A DNA stretch of 13,094 nt from CALGYY01 sp964585485 (GTDB lineage Bacteria; Bacteroidota; Bacteroidia; Bacteroidales; CAIWKO01), in contig CAZPDS010000068.1 in NCBI GenBank assembly GCA_964585485.1, positions 1 to 13,094 of the forward strand. Direction: 5' to 3'. The translations under genes and the position numbers were made by a program. Under the pieces are notes generated by a model that was not told where the DNA came from, did no database searches, and saw nothing but the letters and a program-made list of their open reading frames with translations. Positions 1 through 7,517 of this stretch are shown piece after piece (the stretch's first letter is position 1; each line of letters begins with the position of its first letter).

Positions 1-225
1 CGAGAGGACCGAGTTGGACAGACCGCTAGTGCATCTGTTGTGGCGCCAGCTGCATCGCAGGGTAGCTACGTCTGGATGAGATAAGTGCTGAATGCATCTA
101 AGTACGAAACTCGCCTCAAGATGAGATTTCTTTTAAGGACCGTCAAAGACTATGACGTTGATAGGCTGCAGGTGTAAAGACAGTAATGTCAAAGCCGAGC
201 AGTACTAATTGTCCGTAGCTTTCTA
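1..225 (+). rRNA. 23S ribosomal RNA, 3' end (partial)
   Basis: This is the last part of domain VI of the large-subunit rRNA; the 5' part lies left of the window. The first bases, CGAGAGGACC, are the universally conserved sarcin-ricin loop, so the window opens inside that loop. Further on are the conserved stretches GATGAGATAAGTGCTGAA (78-95), AAGTACGAAACTCGCC and AGCAGTACTAATTGTCCGT, which match the 3' end of bacterial 23S. The exact mature end cannot be read from sequence. By colinearity with E. coli it lies around 222-230. No reading frame of interest crosses it. Confidence 0.97.
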
Positions 226-293
226 TTGAAGTTCAATACCTTTTCTATTTACTTATACTACTTTCCTTTTTTATGTCATTAGTCATTTAAGAT

Positions 294-408
294 CTTTTGG
301 TGACTTTAGCAGTGGTGTTCACCTCTTCCCTTTCCGAACAGAGCCGTTAAGCCCACTAGCGCAGATGATACTACATTTAGTTGTGGGAAAGTATGTCGTC
401 GCCAAAGT
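294..408 (+). rRNA. 5S ribosomal RNA
   Basis: The conserved core CACCTCTTCCCTTTCCGAAC is followed by AGAGCCGTTAAGCCC and, near the end, GTGGGAAAGTATGTCGTCGCC. Helix I can be drawn: bases 295-304 pair with 398-407, closing a molecule of about 115 nt, the normal size. It follows the 23S after a spacer of roughly 70 nt with no tRNA and is followed immediately by a terminator, so it is the last gene of the rRNA operon. The ends are set from helix I and may be off by one to three bases. Confidence 0.95.
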
Positions 409-416
409 TTTACTCA

Positions 417-446
417 CCCCGGTTGTTTCAACCGGGGTTTTTTTTT
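417..446 (+). terminator. Rho-independent terminator of the rRNA operon
   Basis: A perfect 9-bp G+C-rich stem (CCCCGGTTG at 417-425, CAACCGGGG at 429-437) with a TTT loop is followed directly by nine T residues (438-446). It sits 9 nt after the 5S 3' end and is placed to end the rRNA transcript. Confidence 0.95.
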
Positions 447-684
447 GCCCTCTTCCCTTGCTCCCACCTGCTTCGCCTTCCTTTAATGTCCTTATGCTGT
501 GCGGCCCCTTGAATAACCTGTCATCTCTGGGCTTTCCCTTTTAAACCCATTGCCTGCGCTTTCCGCGAAGGCTTGAATCTTTCCTCATCAAGCGCTGCCG
601 GATGGTTTTGCGACCCTTTTTTTTTGCAGGCATTAAAGACTTTCGTTTACTACCATCAGATTACTGATACATCCCTTTTTTTCG
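447..684. other. Non-coding stretch between the rRNA terminator and the porin promoter
   Basis: This pyrimidine-rich stretch lies between the rRNA terminator and the promoter element of the next gene. I see no tRNA, convincing ORF or repeat in it. A weak inverted repeat, GCTTGA/TCAAGC, lies at about 571-593 and has no T-tract after it. The only probable function is to carry upstream promoter sequence for the gene at 706. Confidence 0.6.
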
Positions 685-692
685 TACTTTTG
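685..692 (+). promoter_or_regulatory. Bacteroidota -7 promoter element for the porin gene
   Basis: TACTTTTG matches the Bacteroidota housekeeping -7 consensus TAnnTTTG and ends 13 nt before the ATG at 706, so the leader would be very short. No clear TTG -33 element lies at the usual distance. The call rests on the -7 match and the same 13-nt spacing seen at the gene starting at 2686. Confidence 0.6.
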
Positions 693-705
693 AGGCCTGT
701 TTGTT

Positions 706-2607
706 ATGAAAAACCGGATCAACCTTATTCTCGCTCTCCTGGCACTCTTGCCCTCAATATCCACGTTCGGTCAATCTTCCGATCGTCCACTATCGCGCGC
801 TGACTCAAACCAGGTGTATTTTTATTCAATCCACAGCGCCGACTCCAACGTCCTTCTCCACGGTCAATGGCTGGATACAGCTTTCCTCCGCGTGCAGAAG
901 TACGACCCGCTGTTTAACCGAGATGTCTTTTATCAGTCTACCGGTAATATCGGCCTCGCACACCAACCCCTGATCTTTTCACCCTCCTTGAGTACCGGTT
1001 TTGACGAGGGCTTGCATTACCTCGATGCCTATCGCCTGCGCTCACCAGATATCCGCTTCTTTTCCTCCCTGCGCCCCTTTACCGACCTGGCCTACTCTAT
1101 GGGTTCCCGAAAGGAACAAACCTTCCGCGTAATTCATTCCCATACCATTAAGCAGCAAGTCACCCTGGGCGCGTATTTTAATATCATCAACGCCTTAGGA
1201 CATAGCTCCTTCCGGCAAAAATCTGACGATATCAATACGTATTTTACCGGCCACTTCACCACCCGAAACCGCCGCTATCAGGCTTTTGCTTATTATGCCT
1301 ACAACCGCCTGAAAACTATGGAAAACGGCGGAATCCTCGTCGATTCCATTTATGAACAGGCCCGCGAAGGCCGCAACATCACCCAATTCTCCTACGGTTT
1401 GAAAGCCGCCCTGAATAAACTTACGGAAAACAATTGGTCCCTTAAACATCTACTCAATGGCGACTTCCGATCGTTTGATTCGCTTTCCGCGAAATACCGC
1501 GGCCTTAGCCTGGGACAACTCAGCCTTACCACCACCTTCAGCAAGTCACGGTATTTCTATACCGACGAAGGTCCGAAAGCTGACTATTACCCCTTCTTCT
1601 TTGGCTCAGACAGTTCCACGGTGAAAGATTCAATGTTCATTAAAAAACTGGAGAATAGCCTGAATTGGGCCAGTAACGCGCTGTCGGCCAGTGGTAAACC
1701 GTCGGCCTTCCGCTTCTTCGCCGGAATCCGGCATAGCTACATCGAAGTTCACGAACAGCCTCAAAACCAGTACTTCAGCCTGTTTACCCCCTCCGCCGGA
1801 TTTCAACTCAACATCCTTCAACGAATGATGCTCTCGGCCTCCGGTGAGTACGTGATCGGTAATGTTAGCAACAACGATCTTAAGGGAACGGCTTCCCTGC
1901 AACTGTTTCTGGGAAAAGAGAAAGAAAACAACATCCTGAGCGTGTCCGCTACCTTTGCGCGCATCGATTTCCCCTGGCTGGCGCAGCATTCCTGGTCGGC
2001 CTACCACCGCTGGGATAATGCTTTTGGCAAACAACAAATCCTGAGCCTTCGCCTGGGGTACGACCGTCCCCGCCTGAGTACCTACCTTCAATGGAGCAGC
2101 CTGAAGGATTTTCTGTACTGGGATGTATATTCCAATCCGCAACAATACCAGGATCCTGCAATCAGCGTGCTCAGCCTCTTCGTGAAAAAACTTTTCGTCT
2201 TCGGGAAGTTCGCGATCGATAACCGCGCGATCGTGCAGTACAGTACCAACGAAAATATCTTGCACCTGCCGCTGTTCAACGCTACTCAATCGTATTTCGT
2301 CACCTTTAAAATGTTTAAGAAAGCCCTGGGCGTTCAAACCGGTATCGATCTGTGGTACAATACGCCTTATTTTGCCGATGCCTGGAATCCCGATACGCGA
2401 CAGTTCCATCTGCAATACGATAAGAAAACAGGGAACTATCTGTATGTCGATGTCTTTCTGAACCTTCAAATTAAACGAGCATTCCTCTTCCTTAAACTCG
2501 ATCACGCGAATGCCGGCCTCTTTGGCTATAATTATTATTCTACACCGCATTATCCCTTCGCCGATCGCGCCTTTAAGTTTGGCGTCAAATGGCTGTTTCA
2601 CGATTAG
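706..2607 (+). CDS. Putative porin, outer-membrane beta-barrel (Porin_10 family)
   Basis: This 633-residue protein probably forms an outer-membrane beta-barrel channel; its substrate is unknown. Residues 1-23 are a signal peptide: basic MKNR, a hydrophobic core, then STFGQ, a typical Bacteroidota cleavage site ending in Q. After it comes a region rich in aromatic and polar residues (for example YDPLFNRDVFYQSTGNIGLA near residue 66, then GFDEGLHYLDAYRL), which recalls the N-terminal signature of the Bacteroidota 'putative porin' family, and next the strand-turn segment FTDLAYSMGSRKEQTFRVIHS. The rest alternates amphipathic strands, many Tyr/Phe girdle residues and N/D/G-rich turns. The C-terminus, FKFGVKWLFHD, is a plausible final barrel strand. 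Length is usual for the family. It starts at the first ATG after a -7 element. It is co-directional with the downstream Fe-S genes, but those have their own promoter element. The family call comes from recalled sequence patterns; channel activity is inferred. Confidence 0.85.
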   Translation: MKNRINLILALLALLPSISTFGQSSDRPLSRADSNQVYFYSIHSADSNVLLHGQWLDTAFLRVQKYDPLFNRDVFYQSTGNIGLAHQPLIFSPSLSTGFDEGLHYLDAYRLRSPDIRFFSSLRPFTDLAYSMGSRKEQTFRVIHSHTIKQQVTLGAYFNIINALGHSSFRQKSDDINTYFTGHFTTRNRRYQAFAYYAYNRLKTMENGGILVDSIYEQAREGRNITQFSYGLKAALNKLTENNWSLKHLLNGDFRSFDSLSAKYRGLSLGQLSLTTTFSKSRYFYTDEGPKADYYPFFFGSDSSTVKDSMFIKKLENSLNWASNALSASGKPSAFRFFAGIRHSYIEVHEQPQNQYFSLFTPSAGFQLNILQRMMLSASGEYVIGNVSNNDLKGTASLQLFLGKEKENNILSVSATFARIDFPWLAQHSWSAYHRWDNAFGKQQILSLRLGYDRPRLSTYLQWSSLKDFLYWDVYSNPQQYQDPAISVLSLFVKKLFVFGKFAIDNRAIVQYSTNENILHLPLFNATQSYFVTFKMFKKALGVQTGIDLWYNTPYFADAWNPDTRQFHLQYDKKTGNYLYVDVFLNLQIKRAFLFLKLDHANAGLFGYNYYSTPHYPFADRAFKFGVKWLFHD

Positions 2608-2664
2608 GCACTACCCACTTCCTTCTTGTGCACCCACCCATAGACCTCATTTCGCGGAAATGTG

Positions 2665-2672
2665 TATTTTTG
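2665..2672 (+). promoter_or_regulatory. Bacteroidota -7 promoter element for the Fe-S/OPT operon
   Basis: TATTTTTG fits TAnnTTTG and ends 13 nt before the ATG at 2686, the same spacing as at the porin gene. A TTG at 2626-2628 is too far upstream (36 nt) to be a normal -33 element. No similar element precedes the starts at 4092 and 4923, so this is likely the promoter for all three genes. Confidence 0.6.
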
Positions 2673-2685
2673 TTCCCGCTAATAC

Positions 2686-3978
2686 ATGAAAATTATGGGA
2701 AATCAGTATCTCTTTATCGCTTGCCTTGTGGCAACCATTGGAATCTTCGCGTATTCCGCTTTCCGGCTTTTTCGTTTCTATAAACTAACACGTCCTTACC
2801 ATTTTGGCCATTGGGGAAAACGCTTTATCATTATGATGAAGGTGGCCTTTTTCCAAACCAAAATATTTCGCCGCCCGGTCATCGGATTTATGCACGCTCT
2901 TGTTTTCTGGGGATTCTGTGTGATCTGCGTGGGCAGCGTGGAAATGGTCATCGACGGCATTGCCGGCACCGACCGCGTTTTGTCGAACCTGGGCTGGCTG
3001 TATGACGTTATCACCGCCTCCGGGGATGTTTTTGCCCTGCTGGTGTTGATCTCGATTGCGGTCTTCATTTTCCGTCGCCTTTTTATGCACATCCGCCGCT
3101 TTGAAGGCCCTGAAATGGTCCGGAAAACCCATACCGATGCCATCATCGCACTCAGTATGATCTTACTGCTGATGGTCTCCCTCCTGGGATTGAATACATT
3201 CTACCTCACTACCTGCCCGGGGGATTGCGTGGGAACTTACCCTGTAAGCCGTGTTCTGGCCGACCTGATGGGAACCGGCGAAGAAGATGTGGACCTGATG
3301 CATATGTTCTGGTGGATGCATATTCTGCTGATTTTTATCTTTGCCAATATTCTACCCTATTCCAAACACTTTCACGTTTTCATGTCCATCCCAAATGTGC
3401 TGCTCAGCCGTCTGGAACCCCTGGGTAAACTGCCGATCATGGAAAACGTGCTGAAAGAAGTGCAACTGATGATGAATCCGGATACCGCCTTTGCCGCTGC
3501 CCCGGAAGGCGAACAGCCCCCGATGCGTTTCGGTGTGAAAGACGTGGAAGATGTAAACCATAAGAATTTTCTTGATTCGCTTTCCTGCACCCAGTGCGGC
3601 CGCTGCACCTCCGTATGCCCGGCCAACATCACCGGTAAACAGCTCTCTCCCCGCAAGGTCTTCATGAACCTGCGCCAGCGCATGAACGAAAAAGGACCCC
3701 ACATGCTGAAAGAAGGGTTGGCCTACGACGATCAGAAATCCCTCGTGAACGATTACCTGACCAAAGAGGAACTTTGGGCCTGCACCACCTGCAACGCCTG
3801 CGCTCAGGAATGCCCCGTCAACATTAACCATCCCACCCTGATCGTGGATATGCGCCGATACCTGGTGATGGAAGAAGGCAATGCACCCGCGGGTATCAAA
3901 GCTATCTTCGCAAACATTGAAAACAACGGCGCCCCCTGGCAGTTCTCGCCGGAAGACCGGCTGAAATGGGCGGAATGA
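2686..3978 (+). CDS. Membrane-anchored 4Fe-4S electron-transfer protein (HdrE/HdrC or GlpC-like)
   Basis: This 430-residue protein joins a membrane domain to a cytoplasmic ferredoxin-like domain. The N-terminal ~235 residues have about five hydrophobic segments (near 8-28, 66-90, 110-130, 150-172, 206-224) and resemble the nitrate-reductase-gamma/HdrE type of cytochrome b anchor. Candidate haem ligands are H70, H206, H212, H228 and H230. The soluble part has two CX2CX2CX3CP motifs, C301-C304-C307-C311-P and C366-C369-C372-C376-P, each predicted to bind one [4Fe-4S] cluster, as in HdrC. A C177-PGD-C181 pair lies in a loop between membrane segments. The next gene supplies the matching CCG-domain subunit. 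The expected role is electron exchange between the membrane quinone pool and a soluble partner; that partner is not in the window. ATG 2686 is preferred because a -7 element sits 13 nt upstream; ATG 2695 is an alternative. Domain calls are firm, the reaction is not. Confidence 0.9.
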   Translation: MKIMGNQYLFIACLVATIGIFAYSAFRLFRFYKLTRPYHFGHWGKRFIIMMKVAFFQTKIFRRPVIGFMHALVFWGFCVICVGSVEMVIDGIAGTDRVLSNLGWLYDVITASGDVFALLVLISIAVFIFRRLFMHIRRFEGPEMVRKTHTDAIIALSMILLLMVSLLGLNTFYLTTCPGDCVGTYPVSRVLADLMGTGEEDVDLMHMFWWMHILLIFIFANILPYSKHFHVFMSIPNVLLSRLEPLGKLPIMENVLKEVQLMMNPDTAFAAAPEGEQPPMRFGVKDVEDVNHKNFLDSLSCTQCGRCTSVCPANITGKQLSPRKVFMNLRQRMNEKGPHMLKEGLAYDDQKSLVNDYLTKEELWACTTCNACAQECPVNINHPTLIVDMRRYLVMEEGNAPAGIKAIFANIENNGAPWQFSPEDRLKWAE

Positions 3979-4040
3979 GCAAAGAAAAAGTAAAAATTAA
4001 TAATTAAAAATATAAGAAGGCAATCAATCCTTCAACAACT

Positions 4041-4082
4041 GACTAACGACTATCGACTAACGACTATCGACTGTCGACTAAA
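4041..4082 (+). repeat. Six tandem heptamers (GACTAWC) between the two Fe-S genes
   Basis: Read in steps of seven, this stretch is GACTAAC, GACTATC, GACTAAC, GACTATC, GACTGTC, GACTAAA. The first four copies alternate A and T at position 6, so it can also be read as two copies of a 14-mer followed by two diverged heptamers. It lies in the 113-nt spacer between the two Fe-S genes and ends 9 nt before the ATG at 4092. An A+T-rich tract (about 3984-4016) precedes it. I see no ORF or TAnnTTTG promoter in the spacer. Function is unknown. Confidence 0.9.
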
Positions 4083-4091
4083 CGAAAACCT

Positions 4092-4892
4092 ATGGCAGAC
4101 AACAATACGTTCCACGTCCCGGTGATGGCCGAACTGGCCGCAAAAAATGAAAAGCCCGAATACTTATACTGGGTGGGCTGTGCTGGCGCTTTTGACGACC
4201 GCTATAAAAAAGTGGCACGCGCTTTCGCGACGATTCTGAATCATCTCGGTGTTTCATATGCTGTTTTAGGACCGGAAGAAACCTGTACCGGCGATCCGGC
4301 GCGGCGTGCCGGTAATGAGATGCTTTTTCAAATGCAGGCTCTCACCAACATCGACACCTTCAAACGTTACGGCGTAACCAGGATTCTGACCACCTGCCCG
4401 CATTGCTACAATACCTTAAAGAATGAATACCCCGATATGGGCGGGCAGTACGAGCTAATCCACTATACGGTGTTCCTGAACAAATGCCTGCAGGAAGGAA
4501 AGCTGGTGATTAAAGATGCTACGGCCCTGAATGCCTTGGTCACCTATCATGATCCCTGCTACCTGGGTCGGGCCAACAATGAGTACGATAGTGCACGAAG
4601 CCTGATCGATGCAGTTTCGCCCCAACGGGTGGAAATGAAACGCAACCGGAGTTTTGCGCTTTGCTGTGGCGCGGGCGGTGCACAGATGTTTAAGGAAGCG
4701 GAGAAAGGGGATAAGGAAATCTTTATTGAACGCACGGAAGAAGCTATCGCCACCAACGCGAAGGTGATCGCTACGTCCTGTCCTTTCTGTATGACCATGC
4801 TCACCGATGGTATCAAGTATAAAAACAAAGAAGAAGAAATGCAGAACCTCGATGTGGCGGAAATCGTTGCACGGGGTCTGGGTTTATTATAA
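4092..4892 (+). CDS. CCG-domain (Fe-S)-binding protein (HdrB/GlpC/LutA-like)
   Basis: This 266-residue soluble protein has two cysteine-rich CCG domains (PF02754 type). Repeat 1 uses C30 (WVGCAG), C65 (EETCTGDPARR) and C102-PH-C105. Repeat 2 uses C156 (HDPCYLGR), C191-C192 (CCGAGG) and C230-PF-C233. Repeat 1 has TCTG where the classical motif has CCG; I recall this as a common variant in this protein type, so it is probably not a defect. In relatives such as HdrB these cysteines bind a non-cubane or [4Fe-4S] cluster at a two-electron active site. With the upstream membrane Fe-S protein it would rebuild an HdrE-C-B or GlpC-like module. No signal peptide, so cytoplasmic. No promoter element is visible in the 113-nt spacer, so it is probably co-transcribed with the upstream gene. 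The electron donor or substrate is unknown. Confidence 0.9.
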   Translation: MADNNTFHVPVMAELAAKNEKPEYLYWVGCAGAFDDRYKKVARAFATILNHLGVSYAVLGPEETCTGDPARRAGNEMLFQMQALTNIDTFKRYGVTRILTTCPHCYNTLKNEYPDMGGQYELIHYTVFLNKCLQEGKLVIKDATALNALVTYHDPCYLGRANNEYDSARSLIDAVSPQRVEMKRNRSFALCCGAGGAQMFKEAEKGDKEIFIERTEEAIATNAKVIATSCPFCMTMLTDGIKYKNKEEEMQNLDVAEIVARGLGLL

Positions 4893-4922
4893 GTCAATTT
4901 TTCATTCACTAATCTGAATCCA

Positions 4923-6986
4923 ATGGCTGACGAAAAGAAATTTGTTCCCTTTGTTTCTTCGGAAACGAAAATGACGGAGTTTACCGGACGGGCCCTGATA
5001 CTTGGCATCGTGCTGGCCATGATCATGGGGGCCGCCAACGCCTACCTGGGTCTAAAAGCCGGTATGACCATCGCGGCTACGTATACGGCCGCCGTTATCG
5101 GAATGGCCGTCATCAAAGCGTTTAAGGGCTCTATCCTCGAAGAGAATTTTGCCCGTACCGTGGGCTCCATCGGTGGCAATATCGCCTCCGGCGCTATTTT
5201 CACGATCCCGGCCTTTTTTATTGCCGGCATCTGGATCCCCTTCTTTACCTGGGAGCATTACCTCATCTCCACGGCCGCCCTGCTGGTGGCCGGTGTTCTC
5301 GGTATTATGTTTGTGGCGCTGATTCGCCGTTCCATGGTTGACGATGCTGAACTTCCGTTCCCGGAATCCATTGCAGCGGCCGAAATCCACAAGTCGGCGC
5401 AAAAAGGCGGCGGTAGCTCGCGCTTTCTCCTCTCGGGTATCGCGATTGGCGCGGTTTTCAAAACACTCGTCGATTTTAAATTCATGGCCGAAGGATGGGA
5501 AAAGATTGTTTCATTCACCAAAGGCCATCTCTTGCTCAAATCCCCCTTCGCCAGTCCGGCCTACATGGGCGTGGGCTATATCATTGGCCCCAAACTCGCC
5601 GGCGTGAATTTTAGTGGAGGCCTTTTGGCCTGGGGCCTCCTGGCACCGGCTATTGCCTACTTCCTGCATTACCAGCAACCGGAGGCGGTAACCGACTGGA
5701 CGGCGGAAATCACAAGAGTGTGGAAGGATTATGTGCGCTATATCGCCATTGGCGGTATGTTGGTGGGGGCTTTCTTTACCTTGTACAAGATGAAAGATAA
5801 CCTTGCCAATGGCATGAAGCGTTCCTTTGCCAACCTGCGCAAGGCCGCCGGAGCCGATCACCAGATCGCCCGTATCGACAAGGATCTCAATATCCGCACC
5901 GTCATGATTGTTATTGCGATTCTGGCCGTACTGATGTTCTTCGTGAATTATTATTTTTCCAACAGCATCCCGGCCTCACTGGTGGCCATGTTCGTTATGC
6001 TGGTGCTGGGCTTTGTGTTCTCCGCCGTATCCGGTTACCTGGTCGGTATTATCGGTGTGAGCAGCAACCCAACCTCCGGCCTCACCGTGAGCATTCTTAT
6101 CATGGTGGCTTTTGTGATGGTGTTGATGGGCATGCGTGGTCCCGAAGGCATCGCCGCGGTGTTGGGCGTAGCAGCGCTGACGTGCGCAGCGGTATCCGTG
6201 GCCGGCGAAATGCTGCAGGATCTGAAAGCCGGACATCTCCTGGGCGGGACGCCCTGGAAAATGCAGGCTGGTGACATCGTAGGGGTAAGTGCGGCTGCTA
6301 TCATCATGTTTTTGGTGATTGCCCTGCTCCACCTCGGTGATATCAAGCAAATGACCGGAAAGAAAATGGCGGAACTGGAAGCCGCAGGTACGACCGAAGT
6401 TGTTTACAACGGAACATTGGAGGGGTACACCGGCAAAACTTTTTCCTTAACCCAGATCCGGGATATGGAACCCGAAGTGCAAAATGAGATTCTGGGCGCC
6501 AATGCCGGTTTTGGCGGCGAAAACATCCCGGCCCCGCAGGCCAGCCTCATGGCCATCGTAGCCAAAGGAATTATCGAGTTTAAAACCGAATGGATTTTAA
6601 TTGTGATGGGCATGCTCATGGGTATTGCCTTTATTCTCATGCAGGTCAAGAGTCCCATGCTCATCAGTGTGGGGATGTACCTGCCCATCGGAACCTCCTT
6701 TGCCATTTTTATCGGAGGCCTGATCAAAGGAATTCAGGATATGATCCTGAAACGAAGCAAACTTAATGCGGAGGCGGTCGATAAAATCAATAACTCCGGA
6801 ACCCTCATCGCATCGGGACTTATCGCCGGCGAAGCCCTCATTGGCTTGCTCTTCGCCGGACTCTACTTCGCCGAAGTGCCCATCCCGGAAATCTTTAAGC
6901 AACCCAGTTACCTTATCAGCTTAGGCGTTATGATCGCTGTGGGCTGGTTCATGGTGTGGTTCTCGAACCGCGCGGTGAAAAAGTAA
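4923..6986 (+). CDS. OPT-family oligopeptide/metal-chelate transporter
   Basis: This 687-residue polytopic inner-membrane protein has roughly 14-16 hydrophobic segments. Features expected of bacterial OPT proteins are visible: the N-terminal segment MGAANAYLGLKAGMT, then GSIGGNIASGAIFTIPAF, then DDAELPFPESIAAAEIH, SSNPTSGLTVSILIM around residues 380-394, and a polar loop at about 475-535 ending in IPAPQASLMA. Length is typical for the bacterial branch. OPT proteins couple uptake to proton movement; substrates range from peptides to metal chelates and cannot be told from sequence here. It starts 30 nt after the CCG-domain gene with no TAnnTTTG element between, so it is likely the third gene of that operon. 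Whether the Fe-S proteins and the transporter work together is unknown. A strong terminator follows 6 nt after the stop codon. Confidence 0.93.
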   Translation: MADEKKFVPFVSSETKMTEFTGRALILGIVLAMIMGAANAYLGLKAGMTIAATYTAAVIGMAVIKAFKGSILEENFARTVGSIGGNIASGAIFTIPAFFIAGIWIPFFTWEHYLISTAALLVAGVLGIMFVALIRRSMVDDAELPFPESIAAAEIHKSAQKGGGSSRFLLSGIAIGAVFKTLVDFKFMAEGWEKIVSFTKGHLLLKSPFASPAYMGVGYIIGPKLAGVNFSGGLLAWGLLAPAIAYFLHYQQPEAVTDWTAEITRVWKDYVRYIAIGGMLVGAFFTLYKMKDNLANGMKRSFANLRKAAGADHQIARIDKDLNIRTVMIVIAILAVLMFFVNYYFSNSIPASLVAMFVMLVLGFVFSAVSGYLVGIIGVSSNPTSGLTVSILIMVAFVMVLMGMRGPEGIAAVLGVAALTCAAVSVAGEMLQDLKAGHLLGGTPWKMQAGDIVGVSAAAIIMFLVIALLHLGDIKQMTGKKMAELEAAGTTEVVYNGTLEGYTGKTFSLTQIRDMEPEVQNEILGANAGFGGENIPAPQASLMAIVAKGIIEFKTEWILIVMGMLMGIAFILMQVKSPMLISVGMYLPIGTSFAIFIGGLIKGIQDMILKRSKLNAEAVDKINNSGTLIASGLIAGEALIGLLFAGLYFAEVPIPEIFKQPSYLISLGVMIAVGWFMVWFSNRAVKK

Positions 6987-6992
6987 GCGAAG

Positions 6993-7020
6993 AAAAAGCT
7001 GCCGGATCCGGCAGCTTTTT
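6993..7020. terminator. Bidirectional terminator between the OPT and DUF456 genes
   Basis: This is a 28-bp perfect palindrome. Its core is GCTGCCGGATCCGGCAGC, with five A residues on the left and five T on the right, giving a stem plus U-tract on either strand. It begins 6 nt after the OPT stop and ends 2 nt before the stop of the convergent gene at 7023, so it is placed to end both transcripts. Confidence 0.93.
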
Positions 7021-7022
7021 CT

Positions 7023-7499
7023 TTAAAATGCTGCGTGGATGAAGTAGTACGTGATAAAAATCATCACTATAATTTTCAATATCGTCCCGATCACAAAACC
7101 TAAAAACGATCCAAGGGCGGCCCGTATGGCTTCCTTGTGAGGACGTTTGGCGCGGAGTTCACCAAGGTAGGCCCCCACAAAGGGACCGGTGATTATGCCG
7201 AAGGGAAGATTGAAGAAAAGGCCGGCCACCAAGCCTATCGTGGCCCCCCACATTCCGCTTTTGGTGCCGCCGAATTTTTTGGTTCCCCAAATGGGAATGA
7301 TATAATCCAGGAGGGTGACCACCGCTACCACCACGCCCATCACCACCATAAACGTGGTGCTGAACGGCTTCTTGTCGGTGAGTTGCAGCATGATCAGCGC
7401 GGCATAACCTATCGGAGGTCCGGGAAGAAATGGCAGGATGCAACCGGCCATGCCAACGATCAGCAGTATGACGCCAATGATAATAAGGCTCGTTTCCAT
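7023..7499 (-). CDS. DUF456 family membrane protein
   Basis: This 158-residue integral membrane protein has about four to five hydrophobic segments. The glycine-rich pattern VGMAGCILPFLPGPPIGYAA at residues 16-35 is characteristic of DUF456 (PF04306); the second half carries a related pattern (FGIITGPFVGAYLGE) with small residues packed inside the membrane. Length matches the family. It is the second gene of a - strand pair: 18 nt separate it from the kinase stop, with no promoter element, so it is read from the promoter at about 8384-8391. No catalytic residues are evident. The family has no assigned biochemical function that I can name, and none is inferred here. Confidence 0.88.
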   Translation of the reverse strand: METSLIIIGVILLIVGMAGCILPFLPGPPIGYAALIMLQLTDKKPFSTTFMVVMGVVVAVVTLLDYIIPIWGTKKFGGTKSGMWGATIGLVAGLFFNLPFGIITGPFVGAYLGELRAKRPHKEAIRAALGSFLGFVIGTILKIIVMIFITYYFIHAAF

Positions 7500-7517
7500 G
7501 GGATGGAGGAGGTTGAT

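Noticed and set aside
226..293. tRNA gene in the 23S-5S spacer
   Set aside because: The spacer is about 70 nt, A+T-rich, with no T-loop (GGTTCRA) or cloverleaf pairing.
571..593. Inverted repeat GCTTGA/TCAAGC as a second terminator or RNA gene
   Set aside because: The stem is only 6 bp with an 11-nt loop and no T-tract directly after it; this level is expected by chance.
573..803. 76-residue + strand frame before and into the porin gene
   Set aside because: It starts at TTG, has no family resemblance, contains the porin promoter and overlaps the porin signal peptide in another frame.
1630..2601. 323-residue open frame on the - strand inside the porin gene
   Set aside because: It lies wholly antisense to a well-supported barrel gene and its translation shows no domain or signal; such long antisense frames are a by-product of codon bias.
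3352..3831. 159-residue antisense frame in the Fe-S membrane protein gene
   Set aside because: It runs opposite the 4Fe-4S coding region, whose motifs are intact, and looks like a mirror of that codon pattern.
4041..4082. Heptamer array as a CRISPR
   Set aside because: Units are 7 bp and directly adjacent with no spacers, and no cas genes are nearby.
4302..4310. Loss of a cluster cysteine in the first CCG repeat (TCTG instead of CCG)
   Set aside because: The surrounding ETCTGDPARR is a pattern I recognise as common in this protein type and the other cysteines are in place, so it is unlikely to be an inactivating change.
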